A stretch of 56,837 nucleotides of DNA, from assembly GCF_001440405.1 (NCBI RefSeq), contig NZ_LLXX01000180.1, positions 1 through 56,837 on the forward strand. The letters are read 5' to 3'. Under the pieces are notes generated by a model, which saw nothing but the letters and a program-made list of their open reading frames with translations, was not told where the DNA came from and ran no database searches. The first letter of the stretch is position 1, and each line of letters starts with the position of its first letter. Shown here in pieces: positions 16,114 through 24,596 of the stretch. This DNA comes from Bradyrhizobium valentinum (GTDB lineage Bacteria > Pseudomonadota > Alphaproteobacteria > Rhizobiales > Xanthobacteraceae). The position numbers and the translations under genes are program-made.

Positions 16114-17553
16114 TCAGACGCGGTCATAAATATCCTGAACACGGACGATGTCGTCCTCCCCGAGATAGGAGCCGGACTGGACCTCGATCAGATTGAGAGG
16201 GACCTTTCCGGGATTCTCCAGACGATGCATGCATCCCAAGGGCACAAAAATCGACTCGTTCTCGCGCAGCAGGATTTCCTCGTCGTCGCGCGTGACGATC
16301 GCGGTGCCGTTCACCACGACCCAATGTTCGGCGCGATGATAATGTTTTTGCAGCGACAGCTTGGCGCCGGGATTGACGGTAATTCGCTTGACCTGAAACC
16401 GTTCGCCGGCGTGGATCGACTGATAGTATCCCCAGGGGCGATGGACGCTGTGGGTCTGGGTCGCCGACCGATGGCCGTTTGCCTTCAGACGCTCGACCAG
16501 TTTTCCAACATCCTGGTCGCGCTTCCGGCTGGTCACCAGCACCACATCAGGCGAAGTGGCGATGACGAGATCCTCGACCCCGAGCGCCGCGACCAGTTGC
16601 CCGTCACCGCGCACGTAGCAGCCGGAGGTGTCTTCCATCACTGCATCGCCAATCACCACATTGCCTGACTGGTCCTTTTCCGCCATCGACCACAACGCCG
16701 ACCAGCTTCCGACATCGCTCCAGTCGAACGTGGCGGGAACGGCCACCGCATTGTCGGTCTTTTCCATGATCGCGTAGTCCATCGAGATGGACGGGCAGGC
16801 TTCGAAAGCCCGCTCATCGAGGCGAAGAAAATCGAGATCGCGCGTTGCGCCGGTGAGCGCCTTGCGGCAGGCGGCGAGAACATCCGGCGCCCGATGCGCC
16901 AATTCGTCGATGAACTGGCGCGCCGGCAGCAGAAATATCCCGCTGTTCCAGACATGCTCGTCGCAGGCCAGCAGCCGCTCGACCGTCACCAGATCCGGCT
17001 TCTCGACAAAACTTGCAACGTTGCGAATGGGGGACGCGGCTTCCAGCTCGTCGCCCATCCGGATATAGCCGAACCCGGTTGCCGCCGACAAAGGCCGCAC
17101 GCCGAACAGGACGAAGCGACCGTACCGCGCCGCCGTGACGCCCATCGATATCGCGGCGCGAAACGCGGCGTGATCGCGCACCCAGTGGTCGACCGGCATC
17201 GCCAGTATCACGGCGTCGGGATCGTTCTCACTGGCGAGCAACGCGGCAATCGCGACAGCGGGAGCGGTATTCCTCCCGAACGGTTCGAGCACGATGGTTG
17301 GCCGATCGATGCCGACCGCGCGCAACTGCTCGCCGATCGCAAACCGATGCTCGGCGTTGGCGATCACCATCGGTTCGTCAAACAGCGAACGATCGTCGAC
17401 CCGCAGTGCCGTTTGCTGCAGCAAGGTGTTTTCGCCGAGCAGCGAGAGCAATTGCTTGGGATAGGTCTCGCGCGACAGCGGCCACAGCCGCGAGCCGGCC
17501 CCGCCTGACAGGAGAACGGGCACAATACGGCCGCGCGGTTCGATCATCGCCAT
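16114..17553 (-). CDS. manC: Mannose-1-phosphate guanylyltransferase / mannose-6-phosphate isomerase
   Basis: Bifunctional enzyme making GDP-mannose. The 479-residue protein starts with the nucleotidyltransferase signature LLSGGAGSRLWPLSRETYPK (residues 14-33). FVEKP follows mid-protein. It ends with the cupin-type isomerase domain (LQKHYHRAEHWVVVNGTA, then IFVPLGCMHRLENPG). That layout matches ManC/XanB/AlgA type II enzymes. The frame is open to 17748, but the ATG at 17553 sits just before the conserved core with GAAGGA upstream. Product use is probably mannose or fucose incorporation into the EPS. It follows the priming transferase by 47 bp in the leftward operon. Confidence 0.93.
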   Translation of the reverse strand: MAMIEPRGRIVPVLLSGGAGSRLWPLSRETYPKQLLSLLGENTLLQQTALRVDDRSLFDEPMVIANAEHRFAIGEQLRAVGIDRPTIVLEPFGRNTAPAVAIAALLASENDPDAVILAMPVDHWVRDHAAFRAAISMGVTAARYGRFVLFGVRPLSAATGFGYIRMGDELEAASPIRNVASFVEKPDLVTVERLLACDEHVWNSGIFLLPARQFIDELAHRAPDVLAACRKALTGATRDLDFLRLDERAFEACPSISMDYAIMEKTDNAVAVPATFDWSDVGSWSALWSMAEKDQSGNVVIGDAVMEDTSGCYVRGDGQLVAALGVEDLVIATSPDVVLVTSRKRDQDVGKLVERLKANGHRSATQTHSVHRPWGYYQSIHAGERFQVKRITVNPGAKLSLQKHYHRAEHWVVVNGTAIVTRDDEEILLRENESIFVPLGCMHRLENPGKVPLNLIEVQSGSYLGEDDIVRVQDIYDRV

Positions 17554-17600
17554 TGCATGGTCCTTCGATTCTTCTTGCGATGTATTGACGTTGCGGATGA

Positions 17601-18365
17601 TCAGAATCCGCTTCCCGACAGGAATTCCTTCCGGATCGTGCGGATGATGATCATGATATCCAGGCGCAGCGACCATCTCTCGATGTAGTGGAGATCGTAA
17701 TCGATCCGCGAAATCGCAGGCCCGGACTGGGCAGTGCTTCCCCTGCAACCGCTGACCTGCGCGAGGCCGGTGATGCCCGGCCGCGCCGTATGGCGCTGAA
17801 AATAATATGGCACGAGGTCTTCGTAGGGCAGATCCGCTGCCAGCATTCCCGGCACATGCGGCCGGGGCCCGACGAGCGACATGTCGCCCTTGATCACGTT
17901 GATCAGTTGCGGAATTTCGTCGAGGCTGGTCTTTCGCAGAATTCGCCCCACACGCGTCACGCGCGCGTCGCCCTGCACCGTCTGCCTTATGCCGCGCACG
18001 TCGCCCGCGTCGTTACGCATGGTGCGAAACTTGTAGATCTTGAAGCGGCGGTTTCGATAGCCGTACCGGTATTGATAGAACAGCACCGGGCCCGGCGACG
18101 TCGCCTTTATCGCCACTGCAATCGCGATCAGGAGAGGGGCGAAGAACAGCATTGCGCCGCTTGCCGCAGCGATATCGAAGATGCGTTTTGCAATCGACGA
18201 CGACGGCTCAGTCCGCGCGACACGGCGCGAACGCCGGCGGCCTCGATACGCACCATACGTACCGCCGCCGGCAAACTCGACAGGCCGGACCGATATCTGG
18301 GTTCGTTCTCTCCGAATCGGCGTGACGTTGTTCCGATCGAAGTTGGCTGTCACGATCGAGGTCAT
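17601..18365 (-). CDS. Undecaprenyl-phosphate sugar-1-phosphate transferase (ExoY-like)
   Basis: Initiates polysaccharide repeat-unit synthesis by moving a hexose-1-phosphate onto the lipid carrier. The 254-residue protein has a basic N-terminal tail of about 55 residues, one membrane segment (AAASGAMLFFAPLLIAIAVA) and the cytosolic Bac_transf domain: YKFRTMRNDAGD, RKTSLDEIPQLINVIKGDMS, VGPRPHVPGM, TARPGITGLAQVSG and the closing YIERWSLRLDI. The single N-terminal helix matches ExoY rather than the five-helix WbaP form. It is the first gene of the leftward operon, with AGAGGAG upstream of the ATG. The 550-bp region before it probably drives both halves of the EPS locus. Confidence 0.9.
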   Translation of the reverse strand: MTSIVTANFDRNNVTPIRRERTQISVRPVEFAGGGTYGAYRGRRRSRRVARTEPSSSIAKRIFDIAAASGAMLFFAPLLIAIAVAIKATSPGPVLFYQYRYGYRNRRFKIYKFRTMRNDAGDVRGIRQTVQGDARVTRVGRILRKTSLDEIPQLINVIKGDMSLVGPRPHVPGMLAADLPYEDLVPYYFQRHTARPGITGLAQVSGCRGSTAQSGPAISRIDYDLHYIERWSLRLDIMIIIRTIRKEFLSGSGF

Positions 18366-18915
18366 GACTCTCCTCTCTGCTGGAACCGGATGGTGACCGA
18401 GGAATGCTCGAATTGCTCGGACAGAGCGTGACGATTCCGCAGCAGCGAACGTCAGCCCTTTCGCAGTCGCTAAGACTTTCCAGAATCTTGAGCGAAATTT
18501 GGCGCGAAAGCGAAAATGTCGCTCACAACATCGAAACTGAATCCGTCGCGCAGTTTGTGCGACGCGATATTTCGTTTTGTTCGGAGGCGCTTAGTTTCGA
18601 TTTGCCCGGTTAATGAGCTGCGTGTGAATCGACGCTGCTATGCATTAGCGAAAATCGCGGAACAAAATCCATCATTCGATTCTCGACATTTCAATCGAAC
18701 AAATGCAGCGCGCCGCACGGGCAACAAATGGCCGTCACGTCGTTGTTTTGAACGAGATTGTTGATCGAACACTATGCGATACGGCGCAGCCTAGCGACAG
18801 ACACAGTGGTTAACGCGCACGCGCTGGCGCTGTCATCGCAAGGCTGCGGAAGAAAATAGAGACGGCAGCGATTCGCGAGCCGTCCACTTCACGGAACAAT
18901 TCCGGGGAGGCGCCC
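18366..18915. promoter_or_regulatory. Large AT-richer divergent control region of the EPS locus
   Basis: This 550-bp gap separates the leftward priming operon from the rightward export operon. No gene is visible. It is noticeably richer in A and T than its surroundings. It contains an inverted repeat GTCGCGCA-GTT-TGTGCGAC (18545-18563, seven of eight pairs), a hairpin GACGGC...GCCGTC (18861-18884) and a short palindrome CGGAA-CAA-TTCCG (18892-18904) just before a ribosome-binding site. These could be operator and leader elements. A regulator cannot be named from sequence. Confidence 0.45.
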
Positions 18916-19068
18916 ATGATGGCCGAACGTCTGCATAGCCGCGCGCTGGTGCATCACGACAAATTGTCGAGATCGTCGCCCGACCGCAGGCTGAGGAACC
19001 GTATCCTGATCGGCAACGTGATTGCGTGGATCACGATCGCAATTCTGATCTATCTGATCTTCTTCTAG
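18916..19068 (+). CDS. Small single-pass membrane protein, 50 residues
   Basis: A short frame that ordinary length cut-offs would miss. The ATG at 18916 follows an excellent ribosome-binding site (GGGGAGG). The product has a basic cytosolic half (MMAERLHSRALVHHDKLSR, then RRLRNR) and a single hydrophobic helix (GNVIAWITIAILIYLIFF) reaching the C-terminus. By the positive-inside rule the N-terminus would be cytosolic. It is the first frame after the EPS control region and precedes the phosphatase by only a few tens of bases, so it probably belongs to the export operon. A role as a small regulator or scaffold of the export machine is speculation. Confidence 0.65.
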   Translation: MMAERLHSRALVHHDKLSRSSPDRRLRNRILIGNVIAWITIAILIYLIFF

Positions 19069-19131
19069 AGGGTGCACCTCGGCGCATCATGCATTGACCG
19101 CCGCGCGGTTCCATGGTCGATATCTCAAATC

Positions 19132-19863
19132 ATGCACCGATCCGCGGCACCTTCGCGCTCCGTTAACGCTTCAGCGCCCGCCGATACGCGCATCTATGCG
19201 GTCGGTGACGTCCACGGTCGGGCCGACCTGTTGAGCGAGATCACGGCACGTATCGATGACGACATCCAACGTAGACCGATCGCGCGCACGGTCGAAGTCT
19301 ATCTCGGCGACTACATTGATCGCGGTCCGCACTCCAGGACAGTGATCGATCTGCTCGCGGTCCGGCTCGTCGCCAATCGCGCAGTGTGTCTGCGCGGCAA
19401 CCACGAAGCTGTGATGGAAGGGTTCCTTCAGGATCCGGCCATCCTGCAGTATTGGCAGCCATTGGGCGGCATGCAGACGCTTGCATCCTACGGCATTGAG
19501 CTGCGCGACGAGACCGAGACGGCTCTCGACCTGCATCGGCGCTTTCTTGATGCGTTTCCGCGTGCACACGAATTGTTCATGCAGTGTTTGTGCAATCAGT
19601 TCAGTTGCGGTGATTTCTTGTTCGTGCATGCCGGCATTCGCCCGGGAATTCCGATCGATCAACAGGATGTTAACGATTTGATCTGGATTCGGAACGAGTT
19701 CCTGGAGTCCACGCATAATCACGAAAGATTCATCGTGCACGGTCACACGCCGGTGCCCCATCCGGATATTCGTCATAACCGAATCAACATCGACACTTGT
19801 GCGTGGCGGACGGGAACGTTGACCTGCATTGCGATCGAAGGATCGACGATCCTGTTCTTGTGA
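19132..19863 (+). CDS. PPP-family (calcineurin-like) serine/threonine or tyrosine phosphatase
   Basis: Metallophosphoesterase of the bacteriophage-lambda-phosphatase type, about 243 residues. All signature motifs are present: GDVHGR, GDYIDRG, RGNHE, the His of FVHAGIRPG and VHGHTP. These bind two metals and activate water. Lambda-type phosphatases act on phospho-Ser/Thr and also on phospho-Tyr. Here the gene lies just upstream of the short export protein and the tyrosine autokinase, and no Wzb-like low-molecular-weight phosphatase is seen, so it may reset that kinase. The start is uncertain: ATG at 19132 lacks a good ribosome-binding site, while a GTG at 19072 would add 20 residues. Confidence 0.85.
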   Translation: MHRSAAPSRSVNASAPADTRIYAVGDVHGRADLLSEITARIDDDIQRRPIARTVEVYLGDYIDRGPHSRTVIDLLAVRLVANRAVCLRGNHEAVMEGFLQDPAILQYWQPLGGMQTLASYGIELRDETETALDLHRRFLDAFPRAHELFMQCLCNQFSCGDFLFVHAGIRPGIPIDQQDVNDLIWIRNEFLESTHNHERFIVHGHTPVPHPDIRHNRINIDTCAWRTGTLTCIAIEGSTILFL

Positions 19864-19990
19864 CACGCGTGCAATGACTTGTGATTTGCGTGCGCGCATC
19901 TTGGGCAGATGGAACTGCCGCATCACATTCTTTCGCCTTGTTTGCTTCTTTATCATCGGCGGCTGTACGTGCACTCACGGAGATGCAGCC

Positions 19991-20578
19991 ATGCAGCAAC
20001 GGTCGTCCAGCGCCGGCCTGACGCTTCACTTTCTTCTTTTCGTCCTTGCAATCGCCGGCATCAGTGCCGGTCTTTCAGTTCAAACCTCTGCACAAACGCC
20101 TCCCTCCGCATCATCTGCGGAGGGTTACATTCTTGGCCCGAACGACCGAATCAGGCTGAAGGTCTACGGCGAGCCCGACATCACCGGCGAATATGAAATC
20201 AACAATAACGGTCAGGTTTCGATTCCACTCGCCGGCCACATCAAGGCTGCAGGCGCGACGACGCGACAACTCGAAAAGTCGATCGCATCGGCGCTTGCAA
20301 AGGGAATCGTGCGTGATCCCCGCGTGAACGTCGAGATCGCACAGTATCGGCCGTATTACATCCTCGGCGAAGTCAAGAAGAGCGGCGAATACCCGTATCG
20401 TCATGGGCTCACCGTCCTGGATGCGGTCGCGAGCGCCGGCGGATTCACCTATCGGGCCAACGAAAACAAGGTCTTTCTGCGCCGCGCAGGCGCCGGTACG
20501 GAAGAGACCTATCCTCTCGACGCGCCCGTTCCGGTTTTTCCGGGCGACAACATTCGGGTTCCGGAGCGTTACTTCTAG
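19991..20578 (+). CDS. Short polysaccharide export (OPX) protein, Wza/ExoF-related
   Basis: Exported protein of 195 residues for polysaccharide secretion. A signal peptide (TLHFLLFVLAIAGISAGLSV, cleavage near TSAQT) precedes the polysaccharide export domain YILGPNDRIRLKVYGEPDIT, with VSIPLAGHIKAAGATTRQLE. A SLBB domain follows (YYILGEVKKSGEYPYRHGLT). It stops at about 195 residues, far shorter than the roughly 380 of E. coli Wza. It lacks the C-terminal helix that forms the outer-membrane pore, so a separate channel is needed; the beta-barrel gene that follows is the obvious candidate. The ATG at 19991 has GGAG eight bases upstream. An ATG at 19874 would add a lipoprotein-like start (FFIIGGC) and cannot be excluded. 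Confidence 0.88.
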   Translation: MQQRSSSAGLTLHFLLFVLAIAGISAGLSVQTSAQTPPSASSAEGYILGPNDRIRLKVYGEPDITGEYEINNNGQVSIPLAGHIKAAGATTRQLEKSIASALAKGIVRDPRVNVEIAQYRPYYILGEVKKSGEYPYRHGLTVLDAVASAGGFTYRANENKVFLRRAGAGTEETYPLDAPVPVFPGDNIRVPERYF

Positions 20579-20875
20579 CATCGTGGAACTGTAGATGAGG
20601 TGAGTGCGCTCGCGCGTGGATGACGGCGTTTGTGTTGCGCTGTCGTCACAATCGGCGTTTTGCAATGCGAAATATTTTGCGACGCGAGGAAAACTTTTTC
20701 CGGCAAGGCGCGTTGCAAGCGAGCGCATCACTTCAATCTCACAATTCGACACCTTGCGCCCGCGTACCCGAGTATGAGGCCTGCCTTTCTTATGCGCAGT
20801 CGACGGTCATTTTCTGAGCGATGGGCTTCGCCCGTTAAGTGTTCGCCGCCTTCGCGCTCCCGCAAGGGATGGGTG
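20579..20875 (+). promoter_or_regulatory. Intergenic region before the beta-barrel gene
   Basis: About 297 bp with no supported gene. The beta-barrel frame is open backwards through most of it but the translated sequence (Cys- and Arg-rich, several Met) does not look like protein. A patch at 20665-20690 contains GCGAAATATTTTGCGACGCG. Its reverse complement resembles the ATATTTCG-containing patch near 18565 in the main EPS control region, which may mean a shared regulator. Confidence 0.35.
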
Positions 20876-22303
20876 ATGGGATTCGAGTTTGCACTTGCAT
20901 GGACGAATGCGTCCGAAGGAAGCGGAGAACGATCGCATTCCATACGCGTATCCGGCCGACGCCGCTTCAACCTCTTGCCGGCGCCGGCCGCTGCAATCCT
21001 GCTGGGTCTCGGATCGTCGGCGCATGCCCAGGCGATCCCGTGGACCAGCGGAGAATTCGCCTCACCCTGGAACGCACAGAAAATCTTTGAGCCGTCATCC
21101 CTGCCAGACAGGACCGACCCGGAAACCCGCGAAGAGATACCGCCCGAGGACATGCCGGTGAAGAAGCGACAACAGCCTGGCTATGAACCCATCGGCATTC
21201 GCTCCGGCTCCTGGATGTTCAACCCGTCGCTGACCGCCGGTACCTTTTACGACAGCAACGTCTTTGCGTCGAACACAGCGCAGCGCTCCGATATCGCGGC
21301 GGTGATTGAGCCGACCCTGCGCGCACACTCATTATGGGGGCGGCATGGTCTCGACCTGAAACTGAATGCGCAGTCGACGGCCTATAGCCAGTATTCGAGC
21401 CTGAACCAGACCAATGCCAGTCTGAAGGGCAATGGCTGGCTTGATATCACGAAAGACACGATGCTGCTGGGCAGCTTTCAGATCGCGCATCTGAACGAAG
21501 GCGTCGGCTCGCTCAATTCGCCCAGCAACGCCATATCGCCGACACCGTATAATCTGATGTCCGGCGACGTCACGCTGCGCAGGGAATTCAACCGGCTGAC
21601 GACGTCGATCGGCTTCCGCACTGATTCCTACGACTTCGGATCGACACGCGCGCAGGACGGCAGCGTCATCAACCAGGACGCCCGCGACGGACAGATTTAC
21701 GCGCTCCACAGCCGGATCGACTATGCGATCTCTTCCACCCTCGGCTGGTTCGGCGGCGTGGAAGGCAATCAACGCGACATCAGGGGAACGCCGGGCCATA
21801 CGCTGGACTCGCAAGGGTATCGCGCCCTGTCCGGCATCACGGTAGGCTTAAGCAATCTGGTTACCGGCGAATTCGGCGCTGGCTACGTCCAGCAACGCTT
21901 CGACGATCCGTCGATCGGCATGATCGAAGGCCCTTCCTACCGCGCGCGGCTGACATGGCGACCCACCCGCCTGCTCGACGTGCATTTCAATGCCGAACAG
22001 CTCGTCACGCAGACCACCGACACCAGCGCCACCGGCGTGCTCGCCAACGCGGTCCAGCTCGGCATGGACTACGAACTGCGGCGCAACGTCATCGTCTCGC
22101 TCGCCGGCGGATACGAGAACGACAGGTTCTTCGGCCAGCTCCGCAAGGACAACGTGCTCACGTCAGACACGCGCGTCAAATATCTCGTCAATCGCTTCGC
22201 GGCCGTTTCCGCCTACTACCGCTACACCAAGCGCGACAGTGACGTCCCCGTCTTCAGCTTCGACAAACACCTGGTAGGCATGAATGTTACAGCGCAATTC
22301 TGA
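20876..22303 (+). CDS. Outer-membrane beta-barrel protein of the EPS export system (BBP2-like)
   Basis: A 475-residue exported protein. The N-terminal 50 residues contain a signal peptide (NLLPAPAAAILLGLGSSAHA, cleavage after AHAQ). A short Pro-rich linker follows, then a long run of amphipathic strands with alternating aromatics (FNPSLTAGTFYDSNVFASN, LTTSIGFRTDSYDFGSTRA, FAAVSAYYRYTKRDS) and an end in MNVTAQF, a C-terminal Phe typical of Omp85-inserted barrels. It lies between the short OPX protein and the tyrosine autokinase, so it may form the outer-membrane pore for the polymer. The ATG at 20876 follows AAGGGATGGG. Its end overlaps the next gene by 20 bp. Confidence 0.82.
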   Translation: MGFEFALAWTNASEGSGERSHSIRVSGRRRFNLLPAPAAAILLGLGSSAHAQAIPWTSGEFASPWNAQKIFEPSSLPDRTDPETREEIPPEDMPVKKRQQPGYEPIGIRSGSWMFNPSLTAGTFYDSNVFASNTAQRSDIAAVIEPTLRAHSLWGRHGLDLKLNAQSTAYSQYSSLNQTNASLKGNGWLDITKDTMLLGSFQIAHLNEGVGSLNSPSNAISPTPYNLMSGDVTLRREFNRLTTSIGFRTDSYDFGSTRAQDGSVINQDARDGQIYALHSRIDYAISSTLGWFGGVEGNQRDIRGTPGHTLDSQGYRALSGITVGLSNLVTGEFGAGYVQQRFDDPSIGMIEGPSYRARLTWRPTRLLDVHFNAEQLVTQTTDTSATGVLANAVQLGMDYELRRNVIVSLAGGYENDRFFGQLRKDNVLTSDTRVKYLVNRFAAVSAYYRYTKRDSDVPVFSFDKHLVGMNVTAQF

Positions 22304-24596
22304 CCTGCCCTATGTGATCCCTGACGAGCCTCAGAGCCGTCCGGCCGAAGGCTGGCAGTATCCGACCGTCGATTTGCGCGAGATGGGCCGCATCCTGCGC
22401 CGCCGCTACAAGATGGCGCTGCTGCCGGCTGTCGCCCTGCTTGGCCTGGCGATGATCTATTTGTTGTTCACCACCACTCTATATACGGCGACGTCGACCG
22501 TGCTGGTCGATCCGCGCCGCGCCAATGTCGTCGAGACCAACCAATCCGTGCTGTCGAACTTCGGCACGGACGATGCGACCATCGAAAGCCAGACGCTGCT
22601 GATCCAGTCGGTTGCGATACTGGTGCGCGTCGTCGGCAAGCTGAAGCTGACGGAAGATGCGGAGTTCAGACCAAAACCCGGCCTCCTCGATCCAATCAAG
22701 GGGCTGTTCCGCAGCAGCGGGCCGAGCGACGGCGCCAGTCCCGAGGATGCCGCCAAGTCGCGATCGGTGGAAATCCTTCAGAGGCGGATGAAGGTCACAC
22801 GGCAGGGCACTACCTTCCTCGTCGACATCGCCGTCAATTCGGAATCGCCGCAGAAAGCCGCCACTATCGCCAACGCGATTGCGGATGCGTATTTCGACGA
22901 GCAGGTTCGCGCCAAATACGAAGCCACCCGCATTGCCGCGAATTGGCTCAACGGCCAGATCGACGAATTGAAGTCGAGAGTCGTCGCCTCCGAAAAGGCG
23001 GTCGAGGACTATCGTTCCGCCAACAATTTGATGGTGTCGCAGGGGGTCACGCTGAATGACCAGCAGATCACCGACCTCAACAACAAGCTGATCGCCGCGC
23101 GCGTGCAAACGGCGGAGGCACGGGCCAAGTACGAACAGGTCCAGGACATCGCCAAATCGGGCGGCGATCCCGGCGGCATCAATGCGGCCATCTCCTCCGA
23201 AATGATCACCAAACTGCGCACCCAGTTCGCCGACATCGCCAAGAACGAAGCCGACCTGTCGAGCAAATATGGCGCGCGTCATCCTCTCGTCGCCAACGTC
23301 CGGGCCCAGCGGCGCGACACCCAGAAGCTGATCAACGAAGAAATCCGGCGAATACTGGAGAGCACGAAGCACGACTACGACGTCTCGCGTTCACGCGAAG
23401 CGTCGCTGCAGCAAAGCCTCGACCAGCTTCAGGGCGTATCCACTTCCTCAAGCCAGGCGCAGGTGCGCCTGCGCGAACTGCAGCGCGAGGCCGAAGCCAA
23501 CCGCACGCAATATGAATCCTATCTGGCGCGCTCCAAGGAAACCACGGCGCAAGAGAGCCTGGAGATGCCGGACTCCCGGATCGTTACCAAGGCCAGCATT
23601 CCGATCAGGCCGTCATCGCCCAAGACGATGCTGATCCTCGGCCTTGCCGTGATGCTCGGCCTCGGCGCAGGTAGCGTGCTGGCGTTTCTCGCCGACTATC
23701 TCGACGGCCGCGTGAAGACACTCGAGCAGGCCGAAGCCATTTCGGGCGTGCCCGCGCTTGCCGCGGTTCCGTTGATCGGCGCGCGGGAGCTGGCCGGCCT
23801 TGCCCGGCGCGGCCGCAATGAACTCGGCCGCTATGACCCGAAGACCACGAAACTGTTGCCGCCGGCGCTGCAGCCGCCCTTGACGCGTTACGCGATCGAC
23901 GAGCCCGGCACGTTTTTTGCGGAAGCGATCCGTGCCGTTCGCCTCGCGCTGCAACGCACGATGCGATCGCAGCCGGTGAAGGTCGTGCAGGTCACCTCCG
24001 CGCTCGACAGCGAGGGCAAAACCACCCTTGCCATCAACCTCGCGCAGTCGCTGGCCATGCTCGGCATCCGAACGCTCCTCATCGATGGCGACCTACGCAA
24101 CCCGCAAGTGACCCGCGCACTCTGTCCGCGCGCCGATGCCGGACTTTTGGAAGTGGCGATCGGCCAGACCGCGCCTGAGCACGCCATTCTGGTGGATCGC
24201 AGCACCGGACTTTCGATTCTGCCGTCTACCCCCATCAAGGAAGTCGAATTCATCACAGAGCTGATGTTCTCCGATCGGATCGTCGACGTTCTCGATCACT
24301 TCCGTCACCGCTACGAGTTGATCGTGATCGACTCGCCGCCGCTGGTGCCCCTGGTCGATGGCCGCGCCCTCGCCGAACTGGCCGATCGCATCATTCTGGC
24401 GCTGGCCTGGGACCAGACTCCGGGCGAGGTGCTGTCCCATGCCATGGACCTGCTGGCCCCGGTCCGCGACCGGGTCATGGGAACGGTGTTGACCCGCGTC
24501 GATCTCAGCCGCCTGCAGTTCTATGACTATTACCGCAGCTCGGCCTATCTCAAGCCATACGGCGCCGCGAGCCTCCATGCCGGAGCTGCGCGGTGA
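22284..24596 (+). CDS. Polysaccharide co-polymerase / tyrosine autokinase (ExoP/Wzc-like)
   Basis: Controls chain length and export in Wzy-type pathways. The 770-residue inner-membrane protein has a first helix near residues 43-63 (ALLPAVALLGLAMIYLLFTT), a Wzz domain, and long periplasmic coiled coils (about 190-420). The second helix (TMLILGLAVMLGLGAGSVLA) leads into a BY-kinase domain with Walker A SALDSEGKTTLA, A-prime LLIDGDLR and Walker B IVIDSPP. The C-terminus has a tyrosine cluster (YDYY, then two more Tyr), the autophosphorylation sites. Kinase and Wzz parts are fused, as in proteobacterial Wzc. It overlaps the barrel gene by 20 bp and the polymerase start by 4 bp. Confidence 0.94.
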   Translation: MLQRNSDLPYVIPDEPQSRPAEGWQYPTVDLREMGRILRRRYKMALLPAVALLGLAMIYLLFTTTLYTATSTVLVDPRRANVVETNQSVLSNFGTDDATIESQTLLIQSVAILVRVVGKLKLTEDAEFRPKPGLLDPIKGLFRSSGPSDGASPEDAAKSRSVEILQRRMKVTRQGTTFLVDIAVNSESPQKAATIANAIADAYFDEQVRAKYEATRIAANWLNGQIDELKSRVVASEKAVEDYRSANNLMVSQGVTLNDQQITDLNNKLIAARVQTAEARAKYEQVQDIAKSGGDPGGINAAISSEMITKLRTQFADIAKNEADLSSKYGARHPLVANVRAQRRDTQKLINEEIRRILESTKHDYDVSRSREASLQQSLDQLQGVSTSSSQAQVRLRELQREAEANRTQYESYLARSKETTAQESLEMPDSRIVTKASIPIRPSSPKTMLILGLAVMLGLGAGSVLAFLADYLDGRVKTLEQAEAISGVPALAAVPLIGARELAGLARRGRNELGRYDPKTTKLLPPALQPPLTRYAIDEPGTFFAEAIRAVRLALQRTMRSQPVKVVQVTSALDSEGKTTLAINLAQSLAMLGIRTLLIDGDLRNPQVTRALCPRADAGLLEVAIGQTAPEHAILVDRSTGLSILPSTPIKEVEFITELMFSDRIVDVLDHFRHRYELIVIDSPPLVPLVDGRALAELADRIILALAWDQTPGEVLSHAMDLLAPVRDRVMGTVLTRVDLSRLQFYDYYRSSAYLKPYGAASLHAGAAR

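Noticed and set aside
19874..19990. Lipoprotein-type start for the export protein (FFIIGGC)
   Set aside because: It would place a second hydrophobic signal at residue 55-75; the downstream ATG has a better ribosome-binding site. Kept as an alternative in the feature entry.
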